DNA of 64,000 bases. Origin: Demequina litoralis. Its GTDB lineage: Bacteria > Actinomycetota > Actinomycetes > Actinomycetales > Demequinaceae. The notes under the pieces were generated by a model. It had not been told where the DNA came from, did no database searches, and saw nothing but the letters and a program-made list of their open reading frames with translations. Positions 57,490 to 64,000 of this stretch are shown piece by piece (the first letter of the stretch is position 1; each line of letters starts with the position of its first letter). The position numbers and the translations under genes were made by a program. Where the stretch lies: NCBI RefSeq assembly GCF_030418455.1, contig NZ_JAUHPW010000002.1:124001-188000 (forward strand). Reading direction: 5' to 3'.

Positions 57490-58767
57490 ATGACCGTCGA
57501 GGTCTCCGACCATCGCCGCCGGCGGCGCCGCCGCCACGCGACGCGCGTCCCGCGCCACCGCGTGCTCGCGGCCGTGCTGGGCGTGTTCGCCGCGGTCGCG
57601 GGCTTCGGTCTGGTGTTCGTCGAGACGAGCCTCAACCTCGCCGACGACGGGTTCACCACCCAGGACATCTCCGCGCTGCTGCCGTCCGTGACGCCGTCCG
57701 CGGAGCCCTCCGCGACCGCCGACGCCGACCCCGAGGACCTGTCCGCGGGCAAGGCGCTCAACATCCTGCTCATGGGCTCCGACACGCGTGAGGGCGAGGA
57801 CAACCAGGAGCTCGGCAAGGGCGACGTCGGCGGCATGCGCAACGACACGACGATGATCATGCACATCTCCGCGGACCGCGAGCGCGTCGAGCTCCTGTCG
57901 ATCCCGCGCGACTCCCGCGTGGCGGTCTCCGACTGCAAGATGCTCGACGGCAGCACCGTCTACGGCTGGACCGGCAAGTTCAACATCGCCTTCTCCAACG
58001 GCGGCCAGAACGGCAACATCGCGGAGGCCGCGGCCTGCGTCGCCACCACGATCTACGACCTCACGGGGCTGCTCGTCGACCACTACGCGGTGGTCGACTT
58101 CTCCGGCTTCGTCGACATGGTCGACGCCCTCGACGGCGTGCCGATGTGCATCACGCAGGACGTGTACTCCCCCAAGGCCCACCTCGAGCTCGAGGCCGGC
58201 GCGCAGGTGCTCGACGGGACCACCGCGCTCGCGTGGGCCCGCGCCCGCACCGGCACCGGCCTGGGCGACGGCACGGACCTCATGCGCATCGAGCGCCAGC
58301 AGGAGCTGCTGACGAACATGGCGCGCAAGGCGCTCGGGCTCAACGTCCTCACGGACGCGAAGAAGGGCACCAAGTTCATCAACGCGCTGGCCGGGTCGAT
58401 GACGATGGACCCCGAGCTGGGCGACTCGCGATTCCTGCTCGGGCTCGCGTGGAGCCTGCGCAGCTTCGACACGTCGAACCTCTACATGGCGACCGTGCCG
58501 TGGCAGTACGCGGGCGACTCGAGCGGCGACGTGCTGTGGACGCAGCCCGACGCCCAGGAGGCGTTCGACGCGCTCATCGCGGACGAGTCGCTGCAGAGCG
58601 TCCTCGAGCCCGAGACCGAGGCGTCGACGGACGACTCCACCTCGTCGGGCTCGACCTCGAAGAGCAACGACAAGAAGAGCTCCTCGGCGAGCGCAGCGCC
58701 GAGCGCGTCCCCCTCGCCGCTGCGCGAGACCGAGGACGAGATCCTCGCGGACTGCGTGATCGACTAG
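57490..58767 (+). CDS. LytR-CpsA-Psr (LCP) family glycopolymer ligase, second copy
   Basis: A 425-residue paralogue of the preceding gene: membrane helix about 24-46, then the LCP domain (ILLMGSDTREGEDN, GGMRNDTTMIMHISADR, SIPRDSRVAVSDC, WARARTGTGLGDG). The tail is Ser/Lys-rich and ends ILADCVID. The two copies probably arose by tandem duplication and may serve different acceptors. AGGAG lies about six bases before ATG 57490. A symmetric inverted repeat ends the transcript. Confidence 0.92.
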   Translation: MTVEVSDHRRRRRRRHATRVPRHRVLAAVLGVFAAVAGFGLVFVETSLNLADDGFTTQDISALLPSVTPSAEPSATADADPEDLSAGKALNILLMGSDTREGEDNQELGKGDVGGMRNDTTMIMHISADRERVELLSIPRDSRVAVSDCKMLDGSTVYGWTGKFNIAFSNGGQNGNIAEAAACVATTIYDLTGLLVDHYAVVDFSGFVDMVDALDGVPMCITQDVYSPKAHLELEAGAQVLDGTTALAWARARTGTGLGDGTDLMRIERQQELLTNMARKALGLNVLTDAKKGTKFINALAGSMTMDPELGDSRFLLGLAWSLRSFDTSNLYMATVPWQYAGDSSGDVLWTQPDAQEAFDALIADESLQSVLEPETEASTDDSTSSGSTSKSNDKKSSSASAAPSASPSPLRETEDEILADCVID

Positions 58768-58775
58768 CCCTCCAC

Positions 58776-58857
58776 GATTCCCAATGACACTTGGGAAAGA
58801 TGTGGCGGGTGTGACCAGCTCAGCGAGTCACACCCGTCACTCTTGTCATTGGGAATC
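58776..58857. repeat. Convergent-gene inverted-repeat element, copy 3 (most complete)
   Basis: Outer arms GATTCCCAATGACA (58776-58789) and TGTCATTGGGAATC (58844-58857) are perfect. An inner stem CGGGTGTGAC / GTCACACCCG (58806-58815, 58827-58836) is also perfect. It fills the whole gap between the LCP and purE stops and can act as a terminator in both directions. Confidence 0.8.
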
Positions 58858-58862
58858 GGTGG

Positions 58863-59359
<497 letters not shown>

Positions 59360-59363
<4 letters not shown>

Positions 59364-60502
59364 GCCTGTCCCCCGTCCCTGACGATGGCCGCCGCGGTGA
59401 CGGCCCTCGAGTACGCCTCGTCGCGCGTCGCCGCGGACACGTTGACGTGGCCGACCTTGCGGCCCGCGCGCACGCCCTTGCCGTAGAGCTGGATCCTGGC
59501 CCCCGCATCGTCCACCTCCGCGAGCGCGTCGGTGAGGCGCGTGCGCGCGCCTCCGAGCACGTTCGCCATGACGGTCCACGGCGCGGTCGGCGAGGTGTCG
59601 CCCAGCGGCAGGTCGAGGACGGCGCGCAGGTGCTGCTCGAACTGGCTCGTGACGGCGCCGTCGATCGTCCAGTGGCCGGAGTTGTGCGGGCGCATCGCGA
59701 GCTCGTTGACCAGGATCCGGTCGCCCGCCAGGAACAGCTCGACGGCGAGCACGCCGGTGACCTCGAGCCCCGCGGCGACCGCCTCGGCTATCTCCGCGGT
59801 CTCCGCCTCGAGCGCCTCCGGCAGCCCCGGCGCGGGTGCGATGACCTCGGAGCACACGCCCGCGCGCTGGATCGACTCGACGGTGGGCCAGGCCCGCATC
59901 TCGCCCGACGGGCGGCGCGCGACCAGCACCGCGAGCTCGCGGTCGAAGGGCACCTTCTCCTCGAGCAGCACGCGGGGGCCGCCGTCGGCGGCGGCGCGCA
60001 GCCAGTCGGCCGCCTCGAAGGGCGAGGAGATCACGCGCACGCCCTTGCCGTCGTAGCCGCCGCGCGCGGTCTTGAGCACGCCCGCGCCGCCGTGGACGGC
60101 GAGGAAGTCCTCGACGTCGGCCTCGGTCTCGACGTGGCGCCACGCGGGGTTGGGCAGCCCGAGCGCATCCATGCGGGTGCGCATCTCGATCTTGTCCTGC
60201 GCGTACAGGAGCGCGTGCAGGCCGGGGCGGGCGGGCACGCCGGCGGCCGCGGCCGCGTCGAACACCTCGGCGGGGATGTGCTCGTGCTCCCAGGTGAGGG
60301 CGTCGGGACGCGGGTGCGCGAGCAGCCGCGCGACGGCGTCCGGATCGGTGGGCAGGCCCACCACGGTCTGGTGGGCGGGCAGGGCGGCGGCGGCCTCGTG
60401 CGACTCGACGAGGACGCGCAGGGTGAGGCCGAGGGCGGTGGCGGGCCCGGCCATCATGCGCGCGAGCTGGCCACCGCCGACGACGGCGACGATCGGGGTC
60501 AT
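59360..60502 (-). CDS. purK: N5-carboxyaminoimidazole ribonucleotide synthase
   Basis: A 380-residue ATP-grasp enzyme that carboxylates AIR using ATP and bicarbonate, feeding PurE. Motifs: N-terminal [30 protein letters not shown], the ATP-grasp metal site [28 protein letters not shown] and the C-terminal small domain. A 10-mer copy at 59504 is in the C-terminal part. The GtrA-like gene is divergent with only 34 bases between starts. Confidence 0.96.
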
Positions 60503-60536
60503 GGGACAAAACTACCGGGGGCTAGGCTCGTGCCTC

Positions 60537-61049
60537 GTGACCGTCCTCCTGCGCTGGGTGCGCGCCCGCGCCGGCGAGCTCGCGAGGTTCGGCGTCGTCG
60601 GCGTCGCGGGCATCGTGGTCAACCTCGGCGTCTTCAACCTCCTGCGCCTCGGGCCGCTCCGCCCGGACGCCGAGATCGCGGGCGACGACGACCGCGTCGT
60701 CACCGCGAAGATCATCGCCACGCTCGTGTCGATCCTGTTCGCGTGGGTCGCGCATCGCGAGTGGACGTACCGCGGCCGCCGGCGCCACCGGCCCGCGCGC
60801 GAGCTCGTGCTCTTCGGCCTCGTCAACGGCGCCGCGCTCGCCGTCGAGGCCGGCACCCTGTTCGTCTCGCACCACTGGTGGGGGCTCACCAGCCTGCTCG
60901 CCGACAACGTGTTCTCGCTCGTCGGCATCGGCCTCGGCACCATCACGCGCTACGTCGGGTACTCGCTGTTCGTCTTCGACGCGCCCGCGGGGGACGATGC
61001 GGCGGCGGCCGCCGCTCCCGAGGCGCCCGACGCGCGCGACGACGCCTGA
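60537..61049 (+). CDS. GtrA family membrane protein
   Basis: A 170-residue protein with four membrane helices (about 18-38, 60-75, 93-110 and 122-142) of the GtrA/DPMS type. GtrA proteins are thought to help flip polyprenyl-linked sugars. The conserved start FGVVGVAGIVVNLGVFNLL and the motif RYVGYSLFVF are clear. The Ala/Asp-rich tail contains a 10-mer copy (read as GDDA). GTG 60537 follows a -10-like TAGGCT closely, so it may be leaderless. Its place next to purK is usual in actinobacteria. Confidence 0.9.
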   Translation: MTVLLRWVRARAGELARFGVVGVAGIVVNLGVFNLLRLGPLRPDAEIAGDDDRVVTAKIIATLVSILFAWVAHREWTYRGRRRHRPARELVLFGLVNGAALAVEAGTLFVSHHWWGLTSLLADNVFSLVGIGLGTITRYVGYSLFVFDAPAGDDAAAAAAPEAPDARDDA

Positions 61050-61050
61050 G

Positions 61051-62364
61051 TCAGCGCCGGCGCCGGCGGCGCCGGTCGATCTGCCGCGAGTGCGGCACGA
61101 TCTCCTCGATGTCGACCATGTGCGGCACCCCCTGGAGGAAGACCGCGAACGTGGCCGGCACGCGCTGCGCGAGCTCGAGGCGTCCGCCGTCGGCCGTGAC
61201 CAGGTCGCGCGCGAGCGCGAGCCCGAGCCCGGTGCCGCGACCCGAGGTCACCTCGCGCTCGAAGATGCGCGGGGCGAGCTCCTCCGGCACGCCGGAGCCC
61301 TCGTCGGCGACCTCGATCACCACGGCGTGGTTCTGGCCGGACTGACGCGCGGCGACGCGGGTGGTGCCGCCGCCGTGCTTGAGGGAGTTCTCGATGAGCG
61401 TCGCGAGCACCTGCGCGAGCCCGCCCGGGGTCGCGAAGACCGTCGAGCGCGTCGGCGTCACCACGAGGCGCCGCCCGGCCTGCTCGAAGGCCGCCGCCCA
61501 CTCCTCGCGCTGCTGGTCGAAGACCTCGTCTAGCTGGACGAGCTCGGTGCCGGAGCCGAGCGCACGACGCGAACGCCCCAGCAGCTCGTCGACCACGCCC
61601 ACGAGGCGCTCGACCTGCTCGAGGGAGCGCTCGGCCTCCTCGCGCACCTCCTCCTGCTCGGTCAGCGCCGCGATCTCCTCGAGACGCATGGTGAGCGCCG
61701 TCAGCGGGGTGCGGAGCTGGTGCGAGGCGTCGGCCGCGAACTGCCGCTCGGTCGCGAGGCGCGCGGCCATCCGGTCGGACGAGCGGGCGAGCTCGTCCGC
61801 CACGAGGTCGATCTCCTCGATGCCGGTCTTCTCGAGGCGCGGCCGCACCTGGCCCGAGCCGAGCTGCTCCGCCGAGGCGGCCAGGTAGACGAGGGGCGCC
61901 GACAGCCTGTTGGCCTGCCAGATCGCCATCGCCGCTCCCGCGACGATCGCGACGGTGCCGCTCGCGAGGACCAGTCCGACGATGCGCGCGGCCTGCCAGA
62001 AGACGTCCCACTTCGACAGGTAGGCGAGCACCACGAGGCCCGAGTCGGTCGTGTGGCCCTCGGAGTACGCGGGCTTGGGCTCCTCGCCGGCCGACAGCGT
62101 CGTGCCGTCGGGCAGCCGCACGTACATGTACTCGGGCGCACCCGGGCTGGTCGACACGAACGACGCGACGTTGTTCTCGGTGATGGACTCCCCGGAGAGG
62201 TAGCGCACCTCGAGCGCACGCGCCGCGACGGTCGCGCGCTGGTCGAGGGTGCGCAGCGCGTCGTCGCGCATGATCTGCGCGGCCGCCACGGCGAGCGGGA
62301 TGCCCAGCATGATGACCGCGACCGCGAGCGCGGAGAAGGTCGCGGCGAGGACGCGCCGACGCAC
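61051..62364 (-). CDS. Two-component sensor histidine kinase
   Basis: A 437-residue membrane kinase: helix about 7-29, extracytoplasmic sensor about 30-125, second helix about 126-148, HAMP about 149-205, H-box FAADASHQLRTPLTAL (His215), and a HATPase domain with TLIENSLKHGGG and GRGTGLGLALA. The C-terminus is very basic (RRRRRRR). Its signal is not known. It begins 8 bases after the response-regulator stop, so the two form one unit. Confidence 0.94.
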   Translation of the reverse strand: MRRRVLAATFSALAVAVIMLGIPLAVAAAQIMRDDALRTLDQRATVAARALEVRYLSGESITENNVASFVSTSPGAPEYMYVRLPDGTTLSAGEEPKPAYSEGHTTDSGLVVLAYLSKWDVFWQAARIVGLVLASGTVAIVAGAAMAIWQANRLSAPLVYLAASAEQLGSGQVRPRLEKTGIEEIDLVADELARSSDRMAARLATERQFAADASHQLRTPLTALTMRLEEIAALTEQEEVREEAERSLEQVERLVGVVDELLGRSRRALGSGTELVQLDEVFDQQREEWAAAFEQAGRRLVVTPTRSTVFATPGGLAQVLATLIENSLKHGGGTTRVAARQSGQNHAVVIEVADEGSGVPEELAPRIFEREVTSGRGTGLGLALARDLVTADGGRLELAQRVPATFAVFLQGVPHMVDIEEIVPHSRQIDRRRRRRR

Positions 62365-62372
62365 GGGTCCCC

Positions 62373-63050
62373 TCAGGCGCCGTTCTCGAAGCGGAAGCCC
62401 ATGCCCCGCACCGTCGTGATGAAGTGCGGCTGCGAGGCGTCGTCACCGAGCTTGCGGCGGAGCCAGGACACGTGCATGTCGAGGGTCTTCGACGGCGCGC
62501 CCGGGTCCGCGGACCACACCTCGCGCATGAGGGTGTCGCGCGACACGACCGAGCCGGCGTTGGAGACGAGCACCTGCAGCAGGTCGAACTCCTTGCCGCT
62601 CAGCTGCAGCTCGGCGCCGTCGAGGTAGGCGCGGTGGCCCGCGACGTCGATGCGCACGCCGCCGGCCTCGATGTCGACGCCCGAGTCGGTGCCCGTGCGG
62701 CGGCGCAGCAGCGCGCGCACGCGGGCGAGCAGCTCCGCGAGACGGAACGGCTTCGTGACGTAGTCGTCGGCGCCGGCGTCGAGGCCGACGACGAGGTCGA
62801 CCTCGTCGGCGCGCGCGGTGAGCATGAGGATCGGCACCTGGAGGCCCTTGTCGCGGATGCGCCGCGCCACGTCCACACCGTCGATGTCGGGCAGGCCCAG
62901 GTCAAGGATCACCAGGTCCGCGTCATCGGATGCCCCGACCCCTCCCGCGCCGGTGCCATGCCACTCGACGTCGTACCCCTCCCTGCCCAAAGCACGGGTC
63001 AAGGGTTCTGAAATGGTCGGGTCATCTTCGACCAAAACAATTCGCGTCAT
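62373..63050 (-). CDS. OmpR-family response regulator
   Basis: A 225-residue regulator: receiver with acceptor Asp50 (LVILDLGLPD) and Lys in GADDYVTKPF, followed by a winged helix (LSGKEFDLLQVLVSNAGSVVSRDTL ... KTLDMHVSWLRRKLGDD). It heads the two-component unit with the adjacent kinase. ATG 63050 follows a -10-like TACTGT by six bases (leaderless candidate). The promoter patch is AT-rich compared with its surroundings. Confidence 0.94.
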   Translation of the reverse strand: MTRIVLVEDDPTISEPLTRALGREGYDVEWHGTGAGGVGASDDADLVILDLGLPDIDGVDVARRIRDKGLQVPILMLTARADEVDLVVGLDAGADDYVTKPFRLAELLARVRALLRRRTGTDSGVDIEAGGVRIDVAGHRAYLDGAELQLSGKEFDLLQVLVSNAGSVVSRDTLMREVWSADPGAPSKTLDMHVSWLRRKLGDDASQPHFITTVRGMGFRFENGA

Positions 63051-63143
63051 GCAGTTACAGTACCCGTGCGGACGGAGTTTGCAACGACCGCCTACGGCCG
63101 CGCCCGCGGGCCGGGCCCGCCCGCACGGATACGCTGGGTGGCC

Positions 63144-64000
63144 GTGACGCGACCCGCCCTCCGCCATGCCTCGGCCCAGGCCTCGCCGCGCGCGGCGGCG
63201 GCGCTCGTGGCGGCTCCCGAGCGCATCGTCCTCGCCCTGGTCGTCCTCGCGCTCGCCGCGGGCCTGTGGGCGGCGGTCGGGCTGCACGAGCCGTGGACGG
63301 TGCTGCCGACCGCCGCGGCCGGGATCGCGCTCGCATGGCGGCTCGTGCCCGCCCCGGTCGTGGCGGCCGCGGCCGACCGCCGCGCCGCGCTGCTCGCGCT
63401 CGTCGGCACCGGCGCGTGGGCGGTCGTCAACGCGGTCATGCACGCCGAGTACCTCATCGTGGTCCGCGACCCGGGCTTCCTGTCGCTCGCGGGGCTGTGG
63501 CTCGTCGACCACCCGGGCTCGGACATCCCGACCCTCGGCGCGATCGACGCCGCGGCGGTCGACGGCACGGTGCTGGCGGACGCGTCGCAGGCATGGAACC
63601 TGCGCGGCGACGCCGTGCAGCCGCAGGGCGCGCGCATGCTCTCGGCGCTCATCGCGGTCGGCGGCTGGGTCGGCGGCGACCGCGGCGTGCTCCTCGCCAA
63701 CACCGTGGTGGGCGCGGTCGGCATCCTCGCGGTGTACGTCCTCGCCCGGCGCATGCTCGGCCCGCTCGCATCGCTCGCGCCCGCCGCGGCGGTGGCGTTG
63801 TCGGTGTCGCACATCGGGCTGTCGCGCGCCGCGTACACGGAGCCGCTGACGCTCGTGCTCGTGATCGCGTCCGCGCTGTGGCTGTGGCGGGGCGTCGAGG
63901 AGTCCCGGCGCGGGCCGCTGCTGCTCGGCGCGGCCGCCGCGGGCGCGACCACCTTCATCCGCATCGACGGCGCCGCCTTCGCCGCGGGCCTGGGCGCGGC
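63144..64000 (+). CDS. Membrane glycosyltransferase, N-terminal part (GT39/ArnT-like, cut by window end)
   Basis: The frame from GTG 63144 stays open to the window end (285 codons) and is clearly coding. Several membrane helices alternate with a first extracytoplasmic loop containing VVRDPGFLSLAGLWLVDHP and LRGDAVQPQGARMLSA, then further helices and the segment SRAAYTEPL. This pattern resembles polyprenyl-phosphate-sugar-dependent transferases (GT39/GT83 type). A -10-like TACGCT lies about eight bases before the GTG, so it may be leaderless. A 10-mer copy is at 63222. The catalytic C-terminal part is outside the window. Confidence 0.75.
   Translation, partial: MTRPALRHASAQASPRAAAALVAAPERIVLALVVLALAAGLWAAVGLHEPWTVLPTAAAGIALAWRLVPAPVVAAAADRRAALLALVGTGAWAVVNAVMHAEYLIVVRDPGFLSLAGLWLVDHPGSDIPTLGAIDAAAVDGTVLADASQAWNLRGDAVQPQGARMLSALIAVGGWVGGDRGVLLANTVVGAVGILAVYVLARRMLGPLASLAPAAAVALSVSHIGLSRAAYTEPLTLVLVIASALWLWRGVEESRRGPLLLGAAAAGATTFIRIDGAAFAAGLGA

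Overview
The window is a very G+C-rich (roughly 74% by eye), gene-dense chromosomal segment of an actinobacterium, most likely from the order Micrococcales. The evidence is a two-domain 2-oxoglutarate decarboxylase/dehydrogenase (kgd), a WhiB2-type iron-sulfur protein, the mtrA-mtrB-lpqB cassette, a mycothiol-type sigma/anti-sigma pair, Rv3235-, DUF3499- and DUF5719-family proteins, and the 24-residue ribosomal protein bL37. From memory, much of the order (sigma/rshA, aroA, rsgA, secA, hpf, comF, lpqB, mtrB, mtrA, ahcY, manB, DUF3499, metallopeptidase-like, whiB2, LCP, purE, purK, GtrA) parallels the Rv3221A-Rv3277 region of Mycobacterium tuberculosis. I see no phage, IS element, rRNA or CRISPR array.

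Layout. 1-3.2 kb: lysA (cut by the window edge), argS, a metallo-beta-lactamase-fold protein and a small lipoprotein, all minus. 3.27 kb: tRNA-Arg(CCG) with a terminator, then a dihydroorotate-dehydrogenase-family gene. 4.7-8 kb: two DUF202 proteins, alanine dehydrogenase, an M15 peptidase. 8.1-12.2 kb: two CNNM/CBS proteins, then an ABC exporter. 12.3-16.8 kb: kgd and an SGNH-fold protein. 17-20 kb: a lone PilT-like ATPase, bL37, and an ECF sigma factor with its anti-sigma factor. 19.7-24.5 kb: aroA, rsgA, hisN with a Gfo/Idh/MocA gene inserted in reverse. 24.5-29 kb: CpaE-like and SAF-domain proteins, a small HTH regulator, LysM and Rv3235-family genes. 29-38.5 kb: secA, EamA, hpf, comF-like, lpqB, mtrB, mtrA. 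38.6-46.1 kb: a membrane-protein/DUF4129/DUF4350/MoxR/DUF58 operon plus SpoIIM and RDD proteins. 46.2-50.5 kb: ahcY, CDF transporter, manB, DUF3499. 50.7-58.8 kb: metallopeptidase-like, DUF5719, a giant membrane glycosyltransferase, whiB2, two LCP ligases. 58.9-64 kb: purE-purK, GtrA, a two-component system, and a membrane glycosyltransferase running off the end.

The genes are mostly housekeeping and envelope functions. Many neighbours overlap by four bases (ATGA or GTGA), which suggests translational coupling. Convergent gene pairs are separated by compact inverted-repeat elements.

The most unusual signal is not a gene. The 10-mer GGACGATGCG, or its complement, occurs at least 31 times (14 plus, 17 minus), about once per 2 kb. 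It occurs inside genes in different reading frames and between genes, and once as an inverted pair forming a terminator. By base composition fewer than one copy would be expected. Its density, lack of strand bias and terminator use resemble the DNA-uptake sequences of Neisseria and Haemophilus. Genes for a PilT-like ATPase and a ComF-like protein lie in the same window. The uptake role is an inference that a genome-wide count and a transformation assay could test.
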